27,185 nt of DNA from Anaerolineales bacterium UBA6055 (GTDB lineage Bacteria > Chloroflexota > Anaerolineae > Aggregatilineales > Phototrophicaceae). Of the stretch, positions 8,282-16,124 are shown piece after piece; the first letter of the stretch is position 1; each line of letters starts with the position of its first letter. The stretch covers positions 1-27,185 of the forward strand of contig DIYL01000001.1 in the NCBI GenBank assembly GCA_002428985.1, written 5' to 3'. Under the pieces are notes generated by a model. The model searched no databases and was not told the DNA's origin. It saw only the letters and a program-made list of their open reading frames with translations. Position numbers and translations under genes: made by a program.

Positions 8282-8318
8282 TACTGATCACCTCCTTCAC
8301 TAATTTACGAATAACGAA

Positions 8319-8347
8319 AGTATATCATGCTTCAAATCAGAATGCAA
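8319..8347 (-). promoter_or_regulatory. Strong extended -10 promoter for the minus-strand RNA
   Basis: On the minus strand TTGCAT (8347-8342), a 17-base spacer, then TATACT (8324-8319) preceded by TGA, making an extended -10 TGATATACT. Start of transcription is expected near 8312. Confidence 0.6.
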
Positions 8348-8428
8348 CTAATTGGTGTATTAAGATTCGGTTAATTCCGGTTCAAAGTGTCATTTAGTGG
8401 GTCACAATAGTTATTAATGGAATTCGTA

Positions 8429-8446
8429 TATACTATTAATTATAAT
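8429..8446 (+). promoter_or_regulatory. Possible promoter/operator before YaeQ-like gene
   Basis: TATACT (8429-8434) overlaps the inverted repeat CTATTA/TAATAG, and TATAAT lies at 8441-8446. Neither has a good -35. The inverted repeat could be an operator for the downstream gene. Evidence is weak. Confidence 0.25.
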
Positions 8447-8486
8447 AGGTGTGTTATCAAATTATCGGAAAGTAACCTAGAATCTT

Positions 8487-8984
8487 ATGTCATCCCCAAT
8501 ATTATCCCGCCGAAAATGGAAGCTCTATGCCAACGACCAACACATTATTGTCGTCAAAGGGACAAAAGAAAAATTCACCCATCCACTGATGAAAGCCCTC
8601 TTGTGGGCATTATATATGCCAGAATATCCCAATATCTCGATCGAGATACGCATCGGCGATAAGTACAAACCAGATGTTGTCGCGTTTGAAGACGATGCTG
8701 AATTACGTGGAAGCCCGCCAGTATTCTGGGGTGAGGCGGGACAGGTCGGGGCAGATAAAATTAAGTCAATCGCACGCCGTTACCGCGAGACACATTTTGT
8801 CGTCGCAAAATGGAACACCAATCTACACCATTATTCCACACATCTAGAAGGCTTGTTGGACGGTATCAAACGAGACGCACCATTCGATCTCATTAACTTT
8901 CCGGAAGAGACAATCAATTGTATTGACGATGATGGCAATGTGCATATCACCTTTGATGATGTTGAGTTAATGCGTTTTGAATAG
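8487..8984 (+). CDS. YaeQ-like PD-(D/E)XK fold protein
   Basis: The product is 165 residues. The core resembles YaeQ, a PD-(D/E)XK-superfamily protein: KFTHPLMKALLWALYMP, then IRIGDKYKPDVVAFED, then FWGEAGQVGADKIKSIARRY, matching YaeQ's PDLW ... GQPDEKR pattern. The PD aspartate and the glutamate of GEAGQ fit the acidic part of the active site; the usual ExK lysine is not obvious, with the nearest lysines in ADKIKS. Whether it cleaves nucleic acid is unknown. It is cytoplasmic with no membrane segment. The ATG at 8487 has no clear ribosome-binding site. It is divergent from the candidate small RNA (8312), so the two could share a control region. Confidence 0.62.
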   Translation: MSSPILSRRKWKLYANDQHIIVVKGTKEKFTHPLMKALLWALYMPEYPNISIEIRIGDKYKPDVVAFEDDAELRGSPPVFWGEAGQVGADKIKSIARRYRETHFVVAKWNTNLHHYSTHLEGLLDGIKRDAPFDLINFPEETINCIDDDGNVHITFDDVELMRFE

Positions 8985-9011
8985 CAAAATTAAAAATTTG
9001 GGTTAAACGAT

Positions 9012-9039
9012 TTTACAATTTGGCTAAATTGCATACAAT
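9012..9039 (+). promoter_or_regulatory. Promoter before the STAS-like gene
   Basis: TTTACA (9012-9017), a 16-base spacer and TACAAT (9034-9039), each one base off consensus. The start site is expected near 9046, inside the first arm of the crossed stems at 9043-9100. Confidence 0.55.
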
Positions 9040-9042
9040 AAT

Positions 9043-9100
9043 GAGGTCTGTTGGTGTCGTTTATCTGGCGTGTCACAATCTCGTTAGACCTCGGACACCA
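9043..9100 (+). promoter_or_regulatory. Crossed 7-bp stems in leader (pseudoknot or overlapping operators)
   Basis: GAGGTCT (9043-9049) is complementary to AGACCTC (9086-9092). TGGTGTC (9052-9058) is complementary to GACACCA (9094-9100). The arms interleave (A, B, A', B'), so the two stems cross. As RNA this would be an H-type pseudoknot with connectors of 2, 27 and 1 bases; as DNA, two overlapping dyads next to the promoter. Confidence 0.5.
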
Positions 9101-9160
9101 CGTTATCAAACTGAGACATTTTCGTTAAAATATACCTGATATTGATTTCTGAGGGGCAAC

Positions 9161-9547
9161 ATGCCAATAACTGTACATTGGGACGATCCATTACATACTA
9201 TAATTCGTTGTGAATTTGATAAAGTTTGGACATGGAATGATGTGTTCGCGATGAATCGTGAGATTAATATGATGATGGACACAGTTAACTATCCTGTCCC
9301 TGTTGTTGTCCAAATGCATGGTAGAGCCTTTCCGAAATCCGGTACATTAACCTATACCAAACACCTCTTTATACATGACCACCACAATTACGCGAATCAT
9401 GTCATTTTTGTGGGGGGAAGTGTACTCATCAAAACATTCGAGCGCATCATTCGTAAGGCATACGTGCAATCCATGTGTAATATCCATAGCGACTATGTCG
9501 AGACGATGGAGCTTGCCCGCCAGTTACTGGATCAAGACACAGCCTAA
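9161..9547 (+). CDS. Small STAS-like protein
   Basis: The 128-residue product has alternating strand/helix pattern. It starts MPITVHWDDPLHTIIRCEF and has PVPVVVQMHG and HVIFVGGSVLIKTFERII, ending EARQLL-like (ELARQLL). This matches the SpoIIAA/STAS-like small proteins common in Chloroflexota. Such proteins bind partner regulators or lipids; this one's partner is unknown and no anti-sigma factor is adjacent. GAGGGG stands about six bases before the ATG. The leader carries a promoter and crossed stems. The gene at 21805 has a similar layout and may be a distant paralogue. Confidence 0.6.
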   Translation: MPITVHWDDPLHTIIRCEFDKVWTWNDVFAMNREINMMMDTVNYPVPVVVQMHGRAFPKSGTLTYTKHLFIHDHHNYANHVIFVGGSVLIKTFERIIRKAYVQSMCNIHSDYVETMELARQLLDQDTA

Positions 9548-9642
9548 TGCTAGACATCCCTATCGCAAGCGATTACACTGAGTTGATTGTCTGGCGAGAA
9601 GACTTCATCTAGCACAAACCAACAGATTAAAATCGGACATCT

Positions 9643-11154
9643 ATGAGCGATTCATCAACTTTATCAGGCGCAGATGCAAAACGTGCCGCCCGTAACGTCA
9701 GCGCGCTAGTCATTGCGAGCTTGTTTAGCAAGGGTGCATTATTCATCTGGCAGCTAATCCTCGCGCCGTGGCTTGGTATATTTGACTATGGTATTTACGG
9801 TACGGTTGGGGCGTTAATTTCTGTGGCAGGCTCAATTTCTAGTTTTAGTATGGGCTTGATTGTCATCAGAGATGTGGCACGCCACCCCGAAAAAGCGGGG
9901 AAATACTGGTCGGCGATGATCATGATGCAGACTGTGCTGGCTTTAGTCGCATATGTCAGTATGAATGGCTTTGCTGTCGGCTATAGTGATACGGTGCGTG
10001 CGTTTACGGCATTGGCAGGCCTTAACTTGTTTGTCGATTTGTTTGGCAATATGGGGTATGACTTACTCATCGCCCGTGAATCGATGCTGAAAACCTCCGT
10101 TGTTGAGATCGTCCATATAATTTCCCGCATCGGTTTGTCAGTACTCGCCTTGACATTAGGATGGGGACTCCTTGGTGTGTATCTTGCGGCAATGGTATCC
10201 GGCTTAGGGCGTACACTTGTGTTCGTCTATCTCAATTGGCAGATGGGCGTTCGTCCACAATTCCCCTTTGATCGATCGATTGGGATTCCGTTGTTGGTTA
10301 ATAGTGCGCCGCTTGCACTATCTGCATTCTTATCACTCGCCTATCAACACGCTGATAAATTGATGACCACAGGCATTCTTGGGGAAGAAGGCACAGGTTA
10401 CCTGACTGTCGCATTTGTCATTAACTTCGGTGTGATTGAGTTATTCAGTACGACGGTGTTAGTCGCTGTTTACCCATTGATGTCACGTTATTATGGTGAT
10501 GGTAATGGTGCGATGTTTGGCAATATGGTCGAAAAATTAGCTGTCTATATGACCATGATTAGCCTACCGATGGCACTCACCATCAGTATTTTTGCATCCG
10601 ACATCACCACACCTTTATTTGGTGAAGACTTCGCACCAACGGCTGGAATTTTGAGTATCCTCATCTGGTACACTATGATTACGATGGTCGGTAATGTGTT
10701 TAGCAAAGGCATGCTCATTCAAAACCGCCAGCGACTTTTGTTGATCTTCCGTGCATCTGGTCTGGTGCTGAATATCTTACTCAATACGATTTTGCTCTAT
10801 AGTTGGCGTGATCCGCGTGGGGCGGCTGTTGCGTCGATTATCGCTGAAATACTCGTAGTCGCCTTGATGATCGGGACATTCCGCGCTGTCGGATGGAATT
10901 GGCAACGCATTGCACCTGCACTGGCAAAATTGGTTGTGATTACAGTTTTGGTGGGTGTGGTAATGGTCGTCTTACAAGGCATCCATTTCATTATCGGGAT
11001 GGGTGTTGGACTAGCGATTTATGCGGGAGCCGTGATCTTTGGCAATGTCCTCAGTGATAGTGATTGGGATTTGGTCTATCGGGTTGTTTCGGCAATGCCT
11101 GGGGGCACACTCATCACACGTTATTGGCAACGGGATGTCACACTAAGTTGGTAA
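9643..11154 (+). CDS. Wzx/MATE-type oligosaccharide flippase
   Basis: The 503-residue protein has about 12-14 hydrophobic helices. It starts with the characteristic first helix region (AARNVSALVIASLFSKGALFI ... WLGIFDYGIYGTVGALISV), as in polysaccharide-biosynthesis/Wzx members of the MOP superfamily, which flip lipid-linked sugars across the inner membrane. Also seen: the cytoplasmic GEEGTGYLTVAF loop and a second-half repeat with LFGEDFAPTAGILSILIW. No glycosyltransferases are nearby, so the cargo is unknown. The ribosome-binding site is weak. The TAA stop at 11152-11154 touches the stop of the convergent histidine kinase with no spacer and no visible terminator. Confidence 0.85.
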   Translation: MSDSSTLSGADAKRAARNVSALVIASLFSKGALFIWQLILAPWLGIFDYGIYGTVGALISVAGSISSFSMGLIVIRDVARHPEKAGKYWSAMIMMQTVLALVAYVSMNGFAVGYSDTVRAFTALAGLNLFVDLFGNMGYDLLIARESMLKTSVVEIVHIISRIGLSVLALTLGWGLLGVYLAAMVSGLGRTLVFVYLNWQMGVRPQFPFDRSIGIPLLVNSAPLALSAFLSLAYQHADKLMTTGILGEEGTGYLTVAFVINFGVIELFSTTVLVAVYPLMSRYYGDGNGAMFGNMVEKLAVYMTMISLPMALTISIFASDITTPLFGEDFAPTAGILSILIWYTMITMVGNVFSKGMLIQNRQRLLLIFRASGLVLNILLNTILLYSWRDPRGAAVASIIAEILVVALMIGTFRAVGWNWQRIAPALAKLVVITVLVGVVMVVLQGIHFIIGMGVGLAIYAGAVIFGNVLSDSDWDLVYRVVSAMPGGTLITRYWQRDVTLSW

Positions 11155-12714
11155 TCAATTGAGCGGCAGCCAGAATCCGAAGGTACTACCGCGTCCCAAT
11201 TGGCTTTTGACCCATAGTTCACCATGATGGCGTTCGATCACATTATTGACCAAGCTCAACCCCAAGCCCGTTCCTTTTTCGGTAGTTACAGTTTGCTTGA
11301 CGCGATAAAATGACTCGAAAATATAAGGCAAATGCTCGGCAGAGATTCCCACACCGGAGTCAGATACTTTAAATTGGAATTTGTCTTCAGCGTACCACGC
11401 TTCGACCTCTACCCGACCCTTTTCTGGGGTATATTTAACAGCATTGGTAATCAAATTTTCCATAGATTGACGGATTAACACGGGATCTGCTTTGATGCGT
11501 GGAATGTCCTTCAAGCGTATATCCGCTCTAAATCGATGCTGTTTTGCCTCGATCAATGGGCGCAAATTGATAATGACAATTTTGACGGTTTGCTCAAGGT
11601 CAATTTGTTCATGTAACTCGAGCGGGGTGTTACGAATGCGTTCGACCCTCAGCATTTCTTCGAGTAAGCTATCCATGCGCTCTGCTGATTTTTTGATGAT
11701 GTCCACGTATTCATGAATATCCTCATCATCCTCTGGTGCGTCCAATTTAATCATATCGGCATATCCGGTGATCAGCGCTAGCGGACTGCGCAAATCATGC
11801 GAGGCAACACGGAGCATTTCGTCTTTGAAGCGATGTAAGTCGCGTAGGGTAGTAATATCGTGCATGACGATCAGATAGCCTGCGACTGTTTGTTGGGTAT
11901 CGTGCCATGTCGACATCCGCACTTGATAGTCACGTTGGAGGCGTTCTGATCGCGTCTCGAACGACCAATCACTTTGCGATCCAAATTCTTCGGCAATAAG
12001 TGGCGCAACCGGCTCGAACATCCCATCAATATCAACCAAGTTGAGCACTGTCATCCCGCGTGCATCATTGATTTTTGATAATCCAAGAATTTTAACAGCT
12101 GCATCGTTTAGCAGGATTAACTTACCATTCTCGTTGAGCACGAACATGACATCAGTCATCGCCTGTAAGATCACCTGAAGTTGGCGTTGTTGCGCTTGGA
12201 TGCGATTGAACGAGTGCACATTATGTAACGCAATCGATGCTTGATTCGCAATGATGGTGATCAAACTGAGGTGATAATCATTAAAATGTTCTGGCTGGGA
12301 ATGCGTTAAGGTGATAACAGCAATCACATCATCTTCATAGATGAACGGCACACATAAAATCGACCGTATGCCAGCAGTGCTTTCGACCCAGCGTTTATCT
12401 TTATCGGCATCCATGATGATGTCGCCGAGTTTATTATCGAGCACCCATGCCAACAAGCTATTCGGTTTGACTGTATTGACAATCCCAAACGGCACATCTA
12501 ATAAACGCCCTGTATCGACAAGCAAATTTGTCCACGTCAGCCAGTGCGCTTCATTCGGATAAAAGCGAATTTGCTCGGCACCCACAGATTTTGCTGCCAA
12601 TTGGAGCACATGATTGAGTACCTTTTCCAAATCCGATAACTTCAAAAGTTCCGAAACTTCGGCAAGGAGATCTAGGTCTTTAAACGTGGTCTGTTGCATG
12701 TCCGGCTGGGACAT
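11155..12714 (-). CDS. GAF-PAS sensor histidine kinase
   Basis: The product is 519 residues from the ATG at 12714, with AGGTG eight bases upstream (a TTG directly before it is a less likely start). Residues 15-160 are a GAF domain (KSVGAEQIRFYP ... IRSILCVPFIYEDDVIAVITL). About 175-280 is PAS (ILQAMTDVMFVLNENGKLIL ... GYLIVMHDIT). The HisKA dimerisation helix has the phospho-accepting histidine in ASHDLRSPLALITG near 305. The ATPase has N box ENLITNAVKYTPE, G1 VSDSGVGIS and G2 GTGLGLSLVNN. It has no membrane helix, so it senses something in the cytoplasm. No response regulator is adjacent, so the partner is elsewhere. It is convergent with the flippase with zero gap. Confidence 0.93.
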   Translation of the reverse strand: MSQPDMQQTTFKDLDLLAEVSELLKLSDLEKVLNHVLQLAAKSVGAEQIRFYPNEAHWLTWTNLLVDTGRLLDVPFGIVNTVKPNSLLAWVLDNKLGDIIMDADKDKRWVESTAGIRSILCVPFIYEDDVIAVITLTHSQPEHFNDYHLSLITIIANQASIALHNVHSFNRIQAQQRQLQVILQAMTDVMFVLNENGKLILLNDAAVKILGLSKINDARGMTVLNLVDIDGMFEPVAPLIAEEFGSQSDWSFETRSERLQRDYQVRMSTWHDTQQTVAGYLIVMHDITTLRDLHRFKDEMLRVASHDLRSPLALITGYADMIKLDAPEDDEDIHEYVDIIKKSAERMDSLLEEMLRVERIRNTPLELHEQIDLEQTVKIVIINLRPLIEAKQHRFRADIRLKDIPRIKADPVLIRQSMENLITNAVKYTPEKGRVEVEAWYAEDKFQFKVSDSGVGISAEHLPYIFESFYRVKQTVTTEKGTGLGLSLVNNVIERHHGELWVKSQLGRGSTFGFWLPLN

Positions 12715-12887
12715 CAAAATTTCACCTATAACATCTAAGTAAGTCTGGGCATAGGACTGCTTACCATAGTGTAGACCAGAATAGGGTTTCGTGCCAATTA
12801 AGATTGTCGTGGCGGGCGTGTTTTAGAGTCTCGGAAAATATTTGACCTTATTAACCGCCGAAAGTTAAAACCATCCGCACACATATT

Positions 12888-13019
12888 CGTAGGGACTGGG
12901 CTTGCCCTGTTCGTTATTTGAATCGTCCGCAAATGCCTACGTCTATCGTATCGTCCGCAAATGCCCCCATCGCCACATCCGCCAAACTCCGACCGTTATT
13001 GTCCGCCACCCGTCCTACG
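12888..13019. repeat. MITE-like element with GTAGG ends
   Basis: The element starts CGTAGGGAC (12888) and ends CGTCCTACG (13011-13019), giving imperfect inverted ends sharing CGTAGG. The palindrome GGGCTTGCCC lies near the left end. Such GTAGGG...CCCTAC elements are common dispersed repeats in Chloroflexota (from general knowledge). Its right end includes the TAG stop (13015-13017) of the TIR-NACHT-HEAT gene. No other copy is in the window. Confidence 0.5.
12922..12965. repeat. 16-bp direct repeat
   Basis: ATCGTCCGCAAATGCC occurs at 12922-12937 and again at 12950-12965, 28 bp apart, within the MITE-like element downstream of the TIR-NACHT-HEAT gene. Confidence 0.75.
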
Positions 13020-15963
13020 CCTCATCATCGTCATCGGATTTCCCCAACCGACTGCGCCAATCTGATACGCGTGAATTTTCTGATTTTTTACGTTCCTCTT
13101 CTTGCTTGCGCCATTTTTCAACTACTTGTAATACTTCTGGTGTGCCAATTTTTACGAGAGCTTGGGCTGCAAATCCTGCAACTGCTCCTATTTGACTAAG
13201 TCCTTTGTCATTTAATGCTATAATCAATGCCGGTATGGCTTGTGGATCACCAATGTTACCCAATGCCCTTGCCGAACTTGAGCGCACGCGGTCATGTGAA
13301 TCAGTTTTTAGGGAATTGATCAAAGCCGGTATTGCTTGTGGATCACCAATGTCACCCAACACGATTGCCGAATTTGCGCGTACATCGAAATAAGAACCAT
13401 TTTTTAGTGAGTTGATCAAAGCAGGAATTGCTTGTGGATCACTCATGTTACCCAATGTTTGTGCACAAGAGAAGCGCACACTGTCATCTGAATCATTTAG
13501 TAGAGACTTGATCAAAGCAGGTATGACTTGTGGATCACTCATGTTACCCAATGCCCTTGCCGAACTTGAGCGCACGCGGTCATGTGAATCAGTTTTTAGG
13601 GAATTGATCAAAGCCGGTATTGCTTGTGGATCACCAATGTCACCCAATGCAGTTGCGGAATCTGAGCGTACATGCGAATCTGAATCATTTTGCAGAGACT
13701 TGATTAATGGAGTGATTGCTTGTGGATTCCCAATCTTACCCAGTAACCATGCAGCACTTGAGCGTGCAACGTGATGCGAATTTTGCAGAGAGTTGATCAA
13801 TGCAACTGTCACTTCTGGCGTACCAATTTTTTCAAGAGCTTCAGCAGCATGTTTTGCAACATTGCTACCTATCCTATTACCTCTGTTTTTCAAGGCTTCA
13901 ATTAATGGCGGAATTGACTGTGAGTTATTAATTTCTCCTAACGCCGTTGCAGAACTTGATCTTACGTTGGCAGAGGAATCCTTTTGTAATGCAAAAATCA
14001 ACGCTGGTACTGCTTGTGTATCACTAATTTCTCCTAACGCCGTTGCAGAACTTGATCTTATGTTGGCAGAGGAATCCTTTTGTAATGCAAAAATCAACGC
14101 TGGTACTGCTTGTGTATCACTTATCCTGCCAAGACATTGTATGACTGCATCTCTAATATTTCGTTCATCATCTTCAAGCCTTTTCAATAGTATGTCTGTA
14201 GCCCTAACATCTTGTAATTCGGCTAAACAAGATAGTGTATAATAGCCACTAATACGACGTGTAATACCTAGGAATCCACGTCTGCGGTATAGTTCATCAG
14301 CGCGTAGTGACTTTAGAGTAAAATTGAATGCCAGATAATCTCGAATTAACAAATGTAGGAAGCGATATGTTCCATCCTCAAGTTGTTCAATCACATTAAG
14401 TCTTGGAATAAATTGCAAAAATGATTGAACCTGTTCTGGCTCAAGTTGATAAGTGAAATCGTGGTGAACCAGAATGTTTTCTATAATGTTAGTTCTTTTT
14501 CCCCAGTCTTTATGATCATCTCTTTTTATATCCGCTACATTAATCATGGCGGCATGACCCAGCACGTCTAGCACCTTCTCTAGAGTAAACGGCATCTCTT
14601 CACCGAGGAGTTCGCGTCGACGGGCTTCAAAGTCATAGCTGGCTTGCATATACTGCCCGAAGATTGCATCGCGCAGGTCGTTGGCTTCCGTCATACTCGG
14701 CAGGGCTTTTAAGTCGTCAGTTGCATCACGATAGCCAAATGCGATCAAACTGAGTAGTAGAGGGAAACGGCAGATGTCGAGCAATTCGTCATCGCTCATC
14801 ACAGCAGTCTGTACGGTCGGCACATCACCGAGGTAGGTCTCGATTTGTGTGTCGGTCAGCGGTTGCAATTCAATCGCACCCCGAATATCCAATTTTTCAC
14901 CGATGGCGTTATAATCATTCACACGGCACGTCATCAGCACCTGATTCCCATCGCGAATCGCTTGTTGGACATATGCCATAAATCGCTGGCGCGGGTCGAA
15001 AAGTCTTTCTTCTTTAATTTCTTTACCATCTTCATCTTTACCAACAACAATTTCTTCGGTTTTCTCACTCCCCAATTCATCCAACCCATCCAGAATCAGA
15101 ACCGCCCGCCCATTCTGAATCACATCAACTATGTCGTCGGATAACTTATTTTGTATGGTTAACCAATCTGCTAGCGGATTATTCCTATAACTATCCCAAT
15201 ATGCAATTGATGCATAAATGGGTACATGTTGATTGGGCTTCGTCAGATAGTTTTTAATTAACGTTTGAGTGTATTGTAGTAGTGTTGTGGATTTACCTGC
15301 ACCGGGTTGCCCAAGTAATAATATTTGCCCACGATATGCTTCCCATGCTTCGTCAAGGCTATTAAACGTCTGAGTTGGCTCTGATGGCGAGCGTAACATG
15401 CGTGACATCAGTAAGTCTTCTTCTTTTTTCTTTGCCTCATGCTTATCTTGAAAAATAATATCAATAAAGCGATTGGCTGTGTTCGTAGAAATTAATCTGT
15501 CAATTTGTTTGCTTAATTTGTAGAGATATTCGTAGCGTGTCACATGGAATGCAATCTCGTTGATAATATCATTCCAGAGGTGCGCTTGGGTCGCATTGAT
15601 ATAATTAATCCTGCTGATGTGCTCGGGGATGTCGCTGTCAGCGATGATATGCCCATCGTCATCAACCACTTTCACTGTCAAAATCGGGCGCGGGATGCCG
15701 GTGGCAATGTTCCATTCATCCGTGCAAACGCTTGAGGTCACACTATGTTCGGTGATGACAAACACAAACAGTTTACTGCGCTCGATACTCTCGGTGATGC
15801 GTCGCCACCATGTTTCACCATGTTGGATCTGATGTTGATCAAGGAAGACGCGCAACCCATTGTCGCGCAAGCTGTCGTGTATCCGTTGGGCAATGTCGAT
15901 ACCATCTTTGCGGGCATAGCTGATAAATACATCGTAGTCAAATTCGTAAGTCGTCGTTGTCAT
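13015..15963 (-). CDS. TIR-NACHT-HEAT STAND protein
   Basis: The product is 982 residues. TIR occupies 1-140: FDYDVFISYARKDG, FLDQHQIQHGETWW, and SSVCTDEW with the likely catalytic glutamate. A NACHT NTPase follows with Walker A LLLGQPGAGKSTTL near 219 and Walker B AVLILDGLDELG near 293. A helical spacer leads to HEAT repeats from about 600 to 950 (32-residue units such as DPQAIPALINSLK ... VRSSSARALG), and a charged tail ends DDDDEA. The domains match prokaryotic NLR-like defence proteins: HEAT array as sensor, NACHT as oligomerisation switch, TIR as NAD+-acting effector. The anti-phage role is inferred. The array has recently duplicated units. There is no ribosome-binding site before the ATG. 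The stop lies inside a MITE-like element. The gene is divergent from the SWIM gene. Confidence 0.93.
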   Translation of the reverse strand: MTTTTYEFDYDVFISYARKDGIDIAQRIHDSLRDNGLRVFLDQHQIQHGETWWRRITESIERSKLFVFVITEHSVTSSVCTDEWNIATGIPRPILTVKVVDDDGHIIADSDIPEHISRINYINATQAHLWNDIINEIAFHVTRYEYLYKLSKQIDRLISTNTANRFIDIIFQDKHEAKKKEEDLLMSRMLRSPSEPTQTFNSLDEAWEAYRGQILLLGQPGAGKSTTLLQYTQTLIKNYLTKPNQHVPIYASIAYWDSYRNNPLADWLTIQNKLSDDIVDVIQNGRAVLILDGLDELGSEKTEEIVVGKDEDGKEIKEERLFDPRQRFMAYVQQAIRDGNQVLMTCRVNDYNAIGEKLDIRGAIELQPLTDTQIETYLGDVPTVQTAVMSDDELLDICRFPLLLSLIAFGYRDATDDLKALPSMTEANDLRDAIFGQYMQASYDFEARRRELLGEEMPFTLEKVLDVLGHAAMINVADIKRDDHKDWGKRTNIIENILVHHDFTYQLEPEQVQSFLQFIPRLNVIEQLEDGTYRFLHLLIRDYLAFNFTLKSLRADELYRRRGFLGITRRISGYYTLSCLAELQDVRATDILLKRLEDDERNIRDAVIQCLGRISDTQAVPALIFALQKDSSANIRSSSATALGEISDTQAVPALIFALQKDSSANVRSSSATALGEINNSQSIPPLIEALKNRGNRIGSNVAKHAAEALEKIGTPEVTVALINSLQNSHHVARSSAAWLLGKIGNPQAITPLIKSLQNDSDSHVRSDSATALGDIGDPQAIPALINSLKTDSHDRVRSSSARALGNMSDPQVIPALIKSLLNDSDDSVRFSCAQTLGNMSDPQAIPALINSLKNGSYFDVRANSAIVLGDIGDPQAIPALINSLKTDSHDRVRSSSARALGNIGDPQAIPALIIALNDKGLSQIGAVAGFAAQALVKIGTPEVLQVVEKWRKQEEERKKSENSRVSDWRSRLGKSDDDDEA
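13253..13647 (-). repeat. Perfect 107-bp duplication inside the HEAT array
   Basis: Bases 13253-13359 and 13541-13647 are identical, offset by 288 bp, which equals three 96-bp (32-residue) HEAT units. Identity includes synonymous positions, so the copy is recent or kept alike by gene conversion. Confidence 0.9.
13929..14120 (-). repeat. 96-bp tandem duplication of one HEAT unit
   Basis: Units 13929-14024 and 14025-14120 lie head to tail and differ at one base (C at 13965, T at 14061). This is a one-unit expansion of the HEAT array. Confidence 0.9.
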
Positions 15964-16000
15964 AAAATTTTAGGTGTGATTATGCGATATGATATACCCG

Positions 16001-16009
16001 AGTATAACA
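16001..16009 (-). promoter_or_regulatory. Extended -10 promoter of TIR-NACHT-HEAT gene
   Basis: Minus strand TGTTATACT (TGn plus TATACT); the -35 is weak. Transcription would start near 15994, about 30 bases before the ATG at 15963. Confidence 0.45.
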
Positions 16010-16073
16010 CGTCAAGCCAGTGATTACGCCGATAAAACGCGGTCAATTCTTTACACTGTTCTAACATACACTA

Positions 16074-16082
16074 TGCTATAAT
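16074..16082 (+). promoter_or_regulatory. Extended -10 promoter of SWIM gene
   Basis: TGCTATAAT is a full extended -10 consensus. No -35 at normal spacing. Start near 16089, about 36 bases before the ATG at 16125. It faces away from the TIR gene promoter about 70 bases to the left. Confidence 0.5.
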
Positions 16083-16124
16083 TAGAATATATGTTCGCAA
16101 ACTTGAGTAGAAAGTTGTTTGTGG

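Larger units (their letters stand above)
8150..8312 (-). ncRNA. Candidate structured small RNA with micro-ORF
   Basis: This is a predicted minus-strand transcript of about 160 nt, from a start near 8312 to a terminator near 8150. It begins with a leader containing AAGGAGGTGATC (8297-8286), complementary to the whole 16S rRNA tail. A nine-residue ORF follows, then an 11-bp bulged hairpin (8247-8236 with 8222-8212), a six-bp hairpin (8199-8194 with 8188-8183) and the terminator stem. The stretch CACCTCT (8243-8237) could pair with GGAGGTG of the ribosome-binding site, competing with the 11-bp hairpin, as in a riboswitch expression platform. No gene follows on this strand, so it looks free-standing. 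It lies in the 366-base gap 8121-8486, which holds no longer gene. I recognise no known RNA family. Confidence 0.5.

Noticed and set aside
8286..8297. GATCACCTCCTT matches the 3' end of 16S rRNA
   Set aside because: The sequence before it is not 16S (no helix 44/45 sequence). It reads better on the other strand as a Shine-Dalgarno followed by an ATG.
8417..8662. 81-codon ORF overlapping the YaeQ-like gene
   Set aside because: It lies in another frame over a gene with recognisable family motifs, and its sequence has no sign of a fold.
13201..14120. CRISPR-like regular repeats
   Set aside because: Units of 96 bp are in frame and encode HEAT repeats, with no short identical repeats separated by unique spacers. 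The same holds for the 120-bp TPR repeats at 1-260.
13205..14242. Several plus-strand ORFs of 60-150 codons with repeated peptides
   Set aside because: They are mirror images of the minus-strand HEAT repeats; the 96-base period keeps antisense frames open.
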